DNA of 6,104 nucleotides from PALSA-1004 sp046596405 (lineage in GTDB: Bacteria; Pseudomonadota; Gammaproteobacteria; Burkholderiales; SG8-41), in NCBI GenBank assembly GCA_046596405.1, contig JBKJMN010000428.1, forward strand, positions 1-6,104. The letters are read 5' to 3'. Below, piece after piece: positions 1 to 5,925 of this stretch. The notes beneath the pieces were generated by a model. It worked only from the letters and a program-made list of their open reading frames with translations. It searched no databases and was not told where the DNA came from. The first letter of the stretch is position 1. Each line of letters starts with the position of its first letter. The translations under genes were made by a program, and so were the position numbers.

Positions 1-1199
1 GCGAACTTCGCGCCTACTTCCTTGCGGACCGCCTCCTCGCGGTACATGGCGGTCCTGGCGGCATCCTCGCCCGTGACGCCGAGCGCGAAAAACAGATCCT
101 GCGCCTTGCGCAGCACGTCCGGGTAGCGGTGCTTGTCGGACGGCACAGGTATCAGTTCGACCGCGGGCAGCTGTTCGCGCACGAAATCAAGTTCGAATTC
201 CGAGTCATCGACGAACACGAGGCTGTCGAGACCGAGATTCAACTCTGCGGCGATGGCGCGCAGGTTGGCGACCTTGTCATTCCAGTTTATTTTCCTGATC
301 GCGATATCGGCGTCGCGCAGCAGCATGTCCGGATGGGCCGTGAGCACGTGCCCGACTTCCTCCGGATTGTTTTTGCTGCAGAGGGCGAGCAGCACGCCGC
401 GCCGGCGCAGGTCCAGGGCAATGCGTTGGACCTCAGCGAACGGCGCGCCGTCGCGCGTCTCATCGCTCATGCGAATGCCGCTCTCGCCGTCCTCGCCGAG
501 GATTCCGTTCCACAGCGTATTGTCACAGTCAAATACGAGCACCTTCTTGACGAGCCCGGCGGCGGCCAGCAGCGCGGGGGCGATATGCGCGGCGTAACGC
601 AGCATAAAGGCTTGCGAGTAGGGCGCGCGCGACGAGTAAAAGTAACGGCTGTCGAATGCCTGGGCGCTGCCGGTCTCGGCGATCACCCGGTCGAGCGCAA
701 CGATCACCACGTTTCGCGGCGCTGCTGCGCGCAGATGCGCATTGAGCGAAGTGCAAACTCTGTCGAGCGCGCCAAGGCGCAAGGCGGAGCCCGCAAACAG
801 CAGCGGCGAAAAACTGTTCCAGACGACGACTGGAGTCTTCTCGAGATTGGCGAGCACGAGATCGATCTCGGCTTTGGCGCGGGCGATGACGGCGTCGATT
901 TCGTCGCTGCCGAGGAGCGGCGCGCGTGTCTGCAGGTGCGGGATGAGGGTTGCGGCCTCCATCATCACGACGACTGCCCGCGCATCGCCCGCTTCGGCGC
1001 TGCCCTGCACGATGTTGTCGTAATCGCCGAACTCGACTTCGGCGTTGAGCCGGCGCTTGCGCAGCACGAACTCGAGATTTTCCTTCAGCGCGTTGACCAC
1101 TACGTTAGAAAGCACGCGGATGCGATGGGTTGAGCCGCCGAGCTGACGGCCGAGGTCGCGATTGAGCTGCAGCAGTTCGGCGTATTTCAGCTCGCTCAT
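1..1199 (-). CDS. FkbH-like HAD-IIIC family protein, partial (3' end outside window)
   Basis: The frame opens with ATG at 1199-1197 and runs off the left edge, giving 399 codons; complete FkbH-like proteins are usually about 550-600 residues, so roughly a third is missing. Residues 26-170 match the family N-terminal region (RIRVLSNVVVNALKENLEF at 26-44). The HAD core follows: motif I VLVFDCDNTLWNGILGEDG at 220-238 (nucleophile D224, D226), motif II LLALCSKNNPEE at 270-281 (S275), the Lys motif INWNDK at 304-309 (K309), and motif IV VFVDDSEFE at 328-336 (D331, D332). All catalytic positions are present. Characterised FkbH proteins take a C3 unit from 1,3-bisphosphoglycerate, dephosphorylate it and load a glyceryl group onto an acyl carrier protein; members in glycan clusters are less well understood. 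The start overlaps the stop of the MaoC-SDR gene by 4 nt, suggesting coupled translation. Family assignment is firm; the substrate is inferred. Confidence 0.93.
   Translation of the reverse strand, partial: MSELKYAELLQLNRDLGRQLGGSTHRIRVLSNVVVNALKENLEFVLRKRRLNAEVEFGDYDNIVQGSAEAGDARAVVVMMEAATLIPHLQTRAPLLGSDEIDAVIARAKAEIDLVLANLEKTPVVVWNSFSPLLFAGSALRLGALDRVCTSLNAHLRAAAPRNVVIVALDRVIAETGSAQAFDSRYFYSSRAPYSQAFMLRYAAHIAPALLAAAGLVKKVLVFDCDNTLWNGILGEDGESGIRMSDETRDGAPFAEVQRIALDLRRRGVLLALCSKNNPEEVGHVLTAHPDMLLRDADIAIRKINWNDKVANLRAIAAELNLGLDSLVFVDDSEFELDFVREQLPAVELIPVPSDKHRYPDVLRKAQDLFFALGVTGEDAARTAMYREEAVRKEVGAKF
857..870. repeat. 14-bp perfect palindrome CGAGATCGATCTCG inside the FkbH-like gene
   Basis: All seven base pairs match and the symmetry stops at the flanking bases. 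It lies within coding sequence for the residues AEIDLV (codons GAG ATC GAT CTC), so codon choice explains it adequately. No role as an operator is supported. Confidence 0.35.
1196..1199 (-). promoter_or_regulatory. ATGA stop/start overlap (MaoC-SDR to FkbH-like gene)
   Basis: The FkbH-like ATG (1199-1197) overlaps the TGA of the MaoC-SDR gene (1198-1196). It is the second identical overlap in a row and ties the acyl-processing enzyme to the FkbH-like protein at the level of translation. No clear Shine-Dalgarno sequence precedes it. Confidence 0.85.
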
Positions 1200-2434
1200 A
1201 GCATGGTTTGCCCGCCGTTCACGCGGATGGTTTCGCCGGTCAGGAAATCGCCTTTGTCCGAGGCGAGAAAACTCACGGCGCCCGCGACGTCGGCCGTGGT
1301 GGCCAGCCGGCGCAACGGCGTGCGCGCCGCGACCAGCAAACGCGTGCGCTCCGGGACGTTGGCGATAAGGTCGGTATCGGTCATGCCGGGTGAAACAAGA
1401 TTGACGCGGATGCCTTTCGGCGCCAGCTCGACCGCCAGCGCGCGCGCGAAACCATTGAGCGCGGACTTGGCGGTGACGTAAGGAACCAGTTCGGGAACCG
1501 GGGCGTCGCTGGCCTGGCTCGTGATGAAAATGAGTTTGCCGTAGCCCTGCGCAGCCATTGCCGGCACCGTGGCCCGGGCGATATTGAAAGCGCCGCGCAC
1601 GTTGATCGCGAGCTCCGCTTCGAACAGCGGCCAGTCGAGCGCGCTGAACTTCGTATACGCGAAATGGCCGGCGGAGCAATCGACCACCACCGACAAGGGG
1701 CCGATGCGGTCCACGGCGTCGTCGACCATTTTCTTTACCTGCGCCGGGTCGGCAACGTCGGCTTGCAGCACCGGCGCGGACTTCCCGTCGCGCGCGATCG
1801 CGGCGGCCGTGGCCTCGGCGACGGCGCGATTGTGATGGAAATGGATCGCGACGGTGAACCCGTCGCGCGCGAGCTGCGCGCACACCGCGCGGCCGATGCC
1901 ACCGCTGCCGCCGACGACGAGCGCGGTGCGCTGCGGCGCGGTCGCCGCCGCCGTACTCGCCGCTCCCTGAGGCGCAGGCACTGCTCTGGCAGGGCCGTCT
2001 TCACCGGCCGCCACCGTCGTCTCCGGTTCGATCATTCTGACCTTGGCGCTGCCGGTGGTCACTTTCTGGCGGTGTTGATTGTAGATGTCGGTCTGCAACT
2101 CGAGCACACGCTCGCGCGCCAGTTTTTTGGAGACCTCTACGCGCACCGTGAGCGTGTCGCCGATGCGCACGGGCAGCAGAAACTCAAGGTTCTGCGCGAA
2201 CCACAGGGCGCCGTCGCCGGGCAATTTGGTGCCGATCACGGTCGAGATGAAGGCCGCGCCCAGCATGCCGTGCGCGACCGGTTTCTTGAATGATGTCTGC
2301 GCCGCGTATTCCGCATCCGTATGGAGCTTGTTGTCATCGCCGGTCAGTTCGACAAACCTCGCGAGATCGTCGGCGGTGACGGCGTGCACGATTTCCGCGC
2401 TGTCGCCGACCTGAATTTGATCAATGCGGCTCAT
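1196..2434 (-). CDS. MaoC-like hydratase / short-chain dehydrogenase-reductase fusion protein
   Basis: The protein has 412 residues in two domains. Residues 1-136 form a MaoC-type hot-dog domain with the (R)-hydratase motif TGDDNKLHTD at 31-40; D33, N35 and H38 have the spacing of the PhaJ catalytic residues, followed by PVAHGML at 52-58. An Ala/Pro-rich linker spans about 137-168. Residues 169-412 form a classical FabG-like SDR: glycine motif VVGGSGGIGRA at 173-183, N278, S306 in ITSQAS, and Y319-x3-K323 in PYVTAKSA, then VSPGMTDTD at 348-356. Both active sites look intact. The likely chemistry is reversible hydration of an enoyl thioester and NAD(P)H reduction of a 3-oxoacyl thioester, that is, reductive processing of a short acyl-ACP or acyl-CoA. 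The neighbouring FkbH gene, overlapped by 4 nt, favours an ACP-bound substrate. The gene also overlaps the upstream methyltransferase stop by 4 nt. An SDR acting on a sugar is possible but would leave the hydratase domain unexplained. Confidence 0.93.
   Translation of the reverse strand: MSRIDQIQVGDSAEIVHAVTADDLARFVELTGDDNKLHTDAEYAAQTSFKKPVAHGMLGAAFISTVIGTKLPGDGALWFAQNLEFLLPVRIGDTLTVRVEVSKKLARERVLELQTDIYNQHRQKVTTGSAKVRMIEPETTVAAGEDGPARAVPAPQGAASTAAATAPQRTALVVGGSGGIGRAVCAQLARDGFTVAIHFHHNRAVAEATAAAIARDGKSAPVLQADVADPAQVKKMVDDAVDRIGPLSVVVDCSAGHFAYTKFSALDWPLFEAELAINVRGAFNIARATVPAMAAQGYGKLIFITSQASDAPVPELVPYVTAKSALNGFARALAVELAPKGIRVNLVSPGMTDTDLIANVPERTRLLVAARTPLRRLATTADVAGAVSFLASDKGDFLTGETIRVNGGQTML
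1794..1801. repeat. GCGATCGC palindromic octamer, copy 1
   Basis: One of four exact copies found by eye in the window; this one lies in the SDR domain coding region. Confidence 0.5.
2431..2434 (-). promoter_or_regulatory. ATGA stop/start overlap (methyltransferase to MaoC-SDR)
   Basis: On the minus strand the ATG of the MaoC-SDR gene (2434-2432) overlaps the TGA of the methyltransferase (2433-2431). Such overlaps usually let ribosomes terminate and restart, keeping the two products in proportion. There is no strong Shine-Dalgarno sequence just upstream, which supports coupling rather than independent initiation. Confidence 0.85.
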
Positions 2435-3351
2435 GTAGTCACCATTGCGCAGTAGTTGACGGTAATCCGGCGCTTGATCACTTCGTCCATCGGCAGGTTC
2501 TCGGCCGGCAGCGCTAAGTCGCGCTCGATCTTCAGACCACTGCCGGTCAGTAGTGCGCGGATCTCGTCGACATTGTTAAATTGATACACATGGTCGACGG
2601 CCGGACAATTCGCGCAGGTCGAAACGTACGCGGCGCCGCCCGGCGCCAGCAGCGAGCGGGTCTTGGCAAGCAGCTCGCCCGGGGCGTCGACGTGTTCAAG
2701 CACTTCGCCCATCGTGATGAAGTCAAACCGTCCGGGCATGGCGAGCGTCATGACGTCGCCGGTGCGATAAGTAAGATTGCGCGCGCCGGGCCGGAAGAAT
2801 TCCATGATCGCGCGCGTAATGTCGATCGAAGTCGGGCTGATATCGACCGCTGTCGCCATAACGTCATTGCCGAGTTCGCTCAGCGCGCGGTCGAGAAACA
2901 GGCCATGCCCGGGCCCGATCTCGAGGTAGGAACGGACCTCGCCGCGCCGCCGGCGAAGCTCTGCGACAAAAAACCGGAATATCGCGTGGTGGGTCTCCCA
3001 CAGATATTGCGACATCGCGAGACCCACCATGTACGGCAGCATCCGCTTCGCGTCCGAATACACTTCGGCCGCGGCGGTTGCCGCGTCCGCTGCCGGATAT
3101 CGCCCGGTGCGCATGAAATCGATCTGGCAGCGCAGAATCGTATTGCAGAGCTTCAAGTACGCGTCGACGCTTTGCTCGACGGAAATCCCCTGCGATCGCA
3201 GAAACCCGCCGTAGCGGGTCGCGAACTCTTCTGCGTCCCGGTGGAAATGGTCATCTTGACGGGCGAGGTACGCGTCCAGCTTCTTTTTTTGCAATGGCGA
3301 GCGCCGGCCGACGAGCGCAATCAGGTGATCGAAGTTGCCGGTCGCGTTCAT
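2431..3351 (-). CDS. Class I SAM-dependent methyltransferase with extra helical N-terminal region
   Basis: The protein has 306 residues. The Rossmann methyltransferase core spans about 138-280: motif I SYLEIGPGHGLFLD at 141-154, acidic strand-2 end AVDISP at 168-173, motif TGDVMTL at 197-203, FDFITMGEVLEHVDAP at 209-224 and LLAPGGAAYVST at 234-245. The first 135 residues are predicted to be mostly helical, with many charged residues (HFHRDAEEFATRYGGFL at 35-51), and match no domain I can name. The C-terminus carries KRRITVNYCAMV at 293-304. Such modules usually methylate small molecules; acceptor and atom cannot be read from the sequence. The gene starts 4 nt after the previous stop and its own stop overlaps the MaoC-SDR start, so it probably acts in the same pathway, on the sugar or on an acyl intermediate. 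Codons 21-23 contain a seven-A run, unusual in this GC-rich DNA. Confidence 0.9.
   Translation of the reverse strand: MNATGNFDHLIALVGRRSPLQKKKLDAYLARQDDHFHRDAEEFATRYGGFLRSQGISVEQSVDAYLKLCNTILRCQIDFMRTGRYPAADAATAAAEVYSDAKRMLPYMVGLAMSQYLWETHHAIFRFFVAELRRRRGEVRSYLEIGPGHGLFLDRALSELGNDVMATAVDISPTSIDITRAIMEFFRPGARNLTYRTGDVMTLAMPGRFDFITMGEVLEHVDAPGELLAKTRSLLAPGGAAYVSTCANCPAVDHVYQFNNVDEIRALLTGSGLKIERDLALPAENLPMDEVIKRRITVNYCAMVTT
3190..3201. repeat. GCGATCGC octamer, copy 2, within a 12-bp palindrome
   Basis: The octamer at 3192-3199 is extended symmetrically to CTGCGATCGCAG. It lies inside the N-terminal part of the 306-residue methyltransferase gene. Confidence 0.5.
3283..3289 (-). other. A AAA AAG heptamer within the methyltransferase gene
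   Basis: The minus strand reads CAA AAA AAG AAG at codons 21-24 (Q-K-K-K). In phase this is the same A AAA AAG heptamer used for -1 frameshifting in E. coli dnaX. A -1 slip here would meet TGA after about ten codons, giving a peptide of roughly 33 residues. I see no Shine-Dalgarno-like stimulator upstream and did not find an obvious strong hairpin downstream, so function is doubtful. Confidence 0.3.
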
Positions 3352-3355
3352 GCGT

Positions 3356-4516
3356 TCACAGGAAAAAGAAATTGATGCGTTTGGCGCGCCACGCCGCGAT
3401 TGCGTCGATCACCGCGCGCGCGTGCTGCGGGTTGAGCCCCACGAATACCGTATCGACCGCGGGGTTGAGCGCGGCGGGCGCGATGACCGGTTTGCCATGG
3501 ATCTGCCGGCCCTGCAAATGCGTGTTTTGATCGATGTAACACTCGATCCTGTCGGGGGCGCTGAGTACGGAGGCAATGAAGTTGCCGTAAAAGCCGGCGC
3601 CGTAGATCGCGCAGCGGGCAGCCGGTGGGAGCGCTGATTCGAACGCGCGCAGCCGTTGCCCCACGCCGCTCCAGAATTCGGCCATCGCAATCACCTGCGA
3701 GCGCAGCGCGTCCACCGGCGCGCGCCCTTTCGAGGCCGGCGCGGGTTGCGCGAGCTTGCGCGCGACCACGATAAACGCCGCGTCGTGCGATTCGGCGTCG
3801 ATTTCGACGGCCTCGAACCCCGCCAGCTCCAGCAGGGTGCGCAGCGACGGCTCGGAAAAATGGTTGATGTGGTCGGCCACCACGAAGTCGGCCACGTTGG
3901 CGTACGTATTGGGGACGATGAAATAAAACGTGCCGCCGGGCTTGAGCAGACGGCGCACCGTGCGCAGAAACTCCAGCGGGTCGCGCACGTGTTCAAGCGC
4001 GTAGAACGAGAGCACGACGTCGATCGTCGAATTCCACGCGGCCGGCACCCGGTGCGTCGCCCAGTGCCCGGCGGTGATAAAGCGTTCCCACGCCGGCACG
4101 TATTTGTCGGTGACGTCGAATGCGTAGGGCACGATTCCCGCCTGCGCGGCCGCCACCTGACGCAGCGTCGCCGCTTTCGCGCAACCGTAGTCCAGCACGC
4201 GGTGGCCGTCGGCGAAGCGCAGTTTATGCTGCAGCACGCCAGCCTGGTACTCCGCGCGATAGACCGGCCGACCGTCAATCACCTTGTAGAGCTGATCGTC
4301 ATCTTCGCTTGCCAGGTTGATTTCGTATTCGGTCGCGTAGTAGGCGTCAAGGTCGGGCAGTTCGGTCGTTTGCAAATGACCGCACGCTTCGCAAAAGTAC
4401 ACTTCCGTGCGGCCGGGGATGACCTTGTTCATCGTCGTGATCGACGCATTGTCGACCGAACGGTAAACCGGCTCGCCGAGCGGTGCGGTACATGCATTGC
4501 AGCGGTCGGGGAGCAT
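3356..4516 (-). CDS. Zinc-binding class I SAM methyltransferase, sugar C-methyltransferase-like
   Basis: The protein has 386 residues in a three-part layout typical of NDP-hexose C-methyltransferases (TylCIII/TcaB9 type). A putative zinc site uses C6-x2-C9 and C42-x2-C45 (CNAC, CEAC). The SAM-binding core has VLDYGCAKAAT at 107-117, VVLSFYALEHVRDP at 167-180, LLKPGGTFYFIVPNT at 190-204 and DHINHFS at 215-221, the last in the place of the family's catalytic EHxxYFS-like segment. The C-terminal third carries a second Rossmann-like strand, CAIYGAGFYGNF, and a GRQIHGKPVIAP segment, as in the Methyltransf_14 C-terminal domain. The expected reaction is SAM-dependent C-methylation next to a keto group of a nucleotide-linked deoxysugar. 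It is more divergent than the partial C-methyltransferase at the right edge, so a different position or acceptor is possible. The start lies 2 nt after the oxygenase stop. The protein ends in a hydrophobic INFFFL tail. Confidence 0.9.
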   Translation of the reverse strand: MLPDRCNACTAPLGEPVYRSVDNASITTMNKVIPGRTEVYFCEACGHLQTTELPDLDAYYATEYEINLASEDDDQLYKVIDGRPVYRAEYQAGVLQHKLRFADGHRVLDYGCAKAATLRQVAAAQAGIVPYAFDVTDKYVPAWERFITAGHWATHRVPAAWNSTIDVVLSFYALEHVRDPLEFLRTVRRLLKPGGTFYFIVPNTYANVADFVVADHINHFSEPSLRTLLELAGFEAVEIDAESHDAAFIVVARKLAQPAPASKGRAPVDALRSQVIAMAEFWSGVGQRLRAFESALPPAARCAIYGAGFYGNFIASVLSAPDRIECYIDQNTHLQGRQIHGKPVIAPAALNPAVDTVFVGLNPQHARAVIDAIAAWRAKRINFFFL

Positions 4517-4518
4517 GG

Positions 4519-5370
4519 TCAGTCGATGAAACTGTGCGGAAACAGGGTTTCAATCGACGTTCCCGCGGTGACCGAGGGCTTCCAGCCGAGCTTGCGGCCG
4601 GTAGGCTCGCGGAAATTGAACAGGCGGAACTGCATCGACCAGCGCGAACGCGCGGATACGTTGATGCCCGACTGGTGCAGCGTCAGGTAATCGAGTATCA
4701 GAAGGTCGCCCGGCCGGGTCAGCGGCGCGGCCCTGCTATAGCGGCCCACCACCGTGACTTCGTTCGCGAGGCCGATGCTGTATGCGCCCGGCTTGTTCGC
4801 GTACTTGCCGCCTTTGCGATAGACGCAGAGGCCGTCGCGATGCGAGCCGACGCACACTTCGACCGGCCCCAGCTCGGGCCTGATTTCAACGAGCGGGCTC
4901 CAGAACACCATGCCATCAAGGCTTTGCGGCTGGTACAGGAACTCCTGGTGCCATTGCGAGCGGAATTGCTCCTCGCGCGGATGGTCGATGCGGATGCCGA
5001 AACTGCCCGCGCCGATGCCGACTGCGTCGGTGTCGCGCGTGGCAGCGAACAGGCGCTCGTTGTGGCCGCCGGCGAGCAGGCGAAGGAACGCCGGAATCAG
5101 CTTGGCCGCGTCGTACACCGCGCTACCGACACTGCGATCGCGCGCGATCAGCGCGTTGAATCCCGCGTCGAACGTGGCAGGCGCGAACGGCGGGCGTTCT
5201 AGCGGCAGGCCGTTGTCTGCGGCGACGAGCCCGATGAGCTGGTAAAGCGCGTGCTGGATCGGGCGTATTTCCGTCTCGAGGTCGTAAAACGCCGGCAACA
5301 GAACGAACCCCTGCTCGCTAAAAGCCTCGCGTTGATCGGCGGTCAGAATGTCGGCGGACGCGCGGGTCAT
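4519..5370 (-). CDS. Phytanoyl-CoA dioxygenase (PhyH) family Fe(II)/2-oxoglutarate oxygenase
   Basis: I chose the ATG at 5370 (MTRASADIL, 283 residues). The open frame continues upstream to an ATG at 5466, but that would add 32 Arg-rich residues overlapping the epimerase gene by about 90 nt; the chosen start lies 5 nt after the epimerase stop, like its neighbours. An N-terminal LTADQREAFSEQGFVLLP (9-26) is the usual PhyH opening. The putative metal ligands are H141 and E143 in WHQEF, and H232 in LTLHQSGIN; R241 or R243 in SARSRW would bind 2-oxoglutarate. FWSPLVEIRPELGPVEV (156-172) and VGSH (174-177) are also family-typical. The carboxylate ligand is Glu, whereas most of the family has Asp. 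The expected reaction is hydroxylation coupled to 2-oxoglutarate decarboxylation in the cytoplasm. From its neighbours the substrate should be a nucleotide sugar, a sugar-bound acyl group or an acyl carrier thioester; I cannot tell which. Confidence 0.9.
   Translation of the reverse strand: MTRASADILTADQREAFSEQGFVLLPAFYDLETEIRPIQHALYQLIGLVAADNGLPLERPPFAPATFDAGFNALIARDRSVGSAVYDAAKLIPAFLRLLAGGHNERLFAATRDTDAVGIGAGSFGIRIDHPREEQFRSQWHQEFLYQPQSLDGMVFWSPLVEIRPELGPVEVCVGSHRDGLCVYRKGGKYANKPGAYSIGLANEVTVVGRYSRAAPLTRPGDLLILDYLTLHQSGINVSARSRWSMQFRLFNFREPTGRKLGWKPSVTAGTSIETLFPHSFID
5134..5141. repeat. GCGATCGC palindromic octamer, copy 3
   Basis: This copy lies within the oxygenase gene and is followed at once by a CGCGATC half-repeat. 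Confidence 0.5.
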
Positions 5371-5375
5371 CGAAG

Positions 5376-5906
5376 TCAGGCGTCGAGGCACGGTAGAGCG
5401 CGATCGCGCGCACTCACGATCGGATCGGCGAGCGGCCACTCGATGCCGAGCGTGGGGTCGCTCCACACAATGCCGGCGGAACTGCTGCCCACGTACTCAG
5501 CGCTCATCAGGTAGGTGATTTCGGTATTGTCGACGAGCGACTGAAAACCGTGCGCGAAGCCGGCCGGCACGAACAGCATTTTTCGGTTGTCGGCAGTCAA
5601 TTCGGTCGCGATCCATTGCGCATACGTCGCGGAGCCGGGCCGCAGGTCGACCATGACATCGTAAATCGCGCCGAGCGTGCAGCGAACGAGTTTGGCTTCC
5701 GCGTGCGGTTCCAGTTGATAGTGCATGCCGCGCAACGTACCTTTCCGCCGGTTGAACGAAATATTGCTTTGCACACATTTGAACGTGATGCCGTGTTCCG
5801 CGAATTCGCGCTCGCAATAAACACGGGAAAAAAAGCCGCGGTCGTCGTCCAGACGCTGCGGTTCGATAAGGTAGGCATCCTGCAGCCTGGTTTTCTGGAA
5901 TATCAA
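5376..5906 (-). CDS. rfbC: RmlC-type dTDP-4-dehydrorhamnose 3,5-epimerase family cupin
   Basis: The protein has 176 residues, close to the usual 180 for RmlC. The signature positions are present: RGFF at 23-26, TLRGMHYQ at 57-64 with catalytic base H62, K72 in AKLVR, DVMVDLRPGSATYAQW at 83-98, VPAGFAHGFQ at 113-122, Y132 and Y138 (the latter in the general-acid position), GIVWSDPTLGIEWP at 145-158 and D168 pairing with H62. In dTDP-L-rhamnose synthesis the enzyme epimerises C3 and C5 of the 4-keto sugar; relatives beside C-methyltransferases act as 3- or 5-epimerases on other 4-keto sugars, sometimes CDP-linked. Its place directly after a C-methyltransferase favours the second role, so the symbol denotes the family only. 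The start codon is TTG (5906-5904), with no ATG or GTG available before the catalytic region. It begins 19 nt after the preceding stop. Confidence 0.92.
   Translation of the reverse strand: MIFQKTRLQDAYLIEPQRLDDDRGFFSRVYCEREFAEHGITFKCVQSNISFNRRKGTLRGMHYQLEPHAEAKLVRCTLGAIYDVMVDLRPGSATYAQWIATELTADNRKMLFVPAGFAHGFQSLVDNTEITYLMSAEYVGSSSAGIVWSDPTLGIEWPLADPIVSARDRALPCLDA
5400..5407. repeat. GCGATCGC palindromic octamer, copy 4
   Basis: This copy lies within the last codons of the epimerase gene, about 25-30 nt upstream of the oxygenase start on the minus strand. Confidence 0.5.
5904..5906 (-). other. TTG start codon of the epimerase gene
   Basis: The codons read TTG ATA TTC CAG AAA ACC on the minus strand. 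Homologues start at this alignment position (short lead before the strand containing TRLQDAYLIEP). Upstream in-frame codons (ATC, ACA, CTG, CCG) are not better starts, and no in-frame ATG occurs until residue 61, just before catalytic H62. No purine-rich ribosome binding site is evident in the 19-nt gap. TTG initiation may lower expression of this gene relative to its neighbours. Confidence 0.75.
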
Positions 5907-5925
5907 GATTGTCAGCGGCGCTGCG

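Noticed and set aside
129..1133. Long plus-strand open frame (334 codons) opposite the FkbH-like gene
   Set aside because: It is the antisense shadow of a GC-rich gene; its translation shows no family motifs and is rich in Arg, His and Ala, while the minus-strand frame holds the full HAD motif set.
3251..3290. T-run on the plus strand that might be an intrinsic terminator
   Set aside because: There is no plus-strand gene to terminate, no convincing GC hairpin directly before the run, and it is coding sequence for Q-K-K-K on the minus strand.
2581..3375. Plus-strand open frame (264 codons) opposite the 306-residue methyltransferase
   Set aside because: No motifs and Arg/His-rich; the minus strand encodes a clear SAM-binding fold here.
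2689..3998. Shared 12-mer ACGTGTTCAAGC at about 2689 and 3987 as a direct repeat
   Set aside because: Both copies encode the LEHV motif of the two methyltransferases; common ancestry and codon bias explain them.
3656..4690. Plus-strand open frame (344 codons) opposite the zinc-binding methyltransferase and the oxygenase
   Set aside because: It spans two well-supported minus-strand genes, has no recognisable motif and an RGRH-rich composition typical of antisense frames.
4483..5202. Plus-strand open frame (239 codons) opposite the oxygenase gene
   Set aside because: Shadow frame without family features; the opposite strand has the PhyH metal ligands in order.
5371..5466. N-terminal extension of the oxygenase to an upstream ATG
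   Set aside because: The 32 extra residues are Arg-rich and lie inside the end of the epimerase gene; the ATG at 5370 gives a usual PhyH start and normal spacing for this operon.
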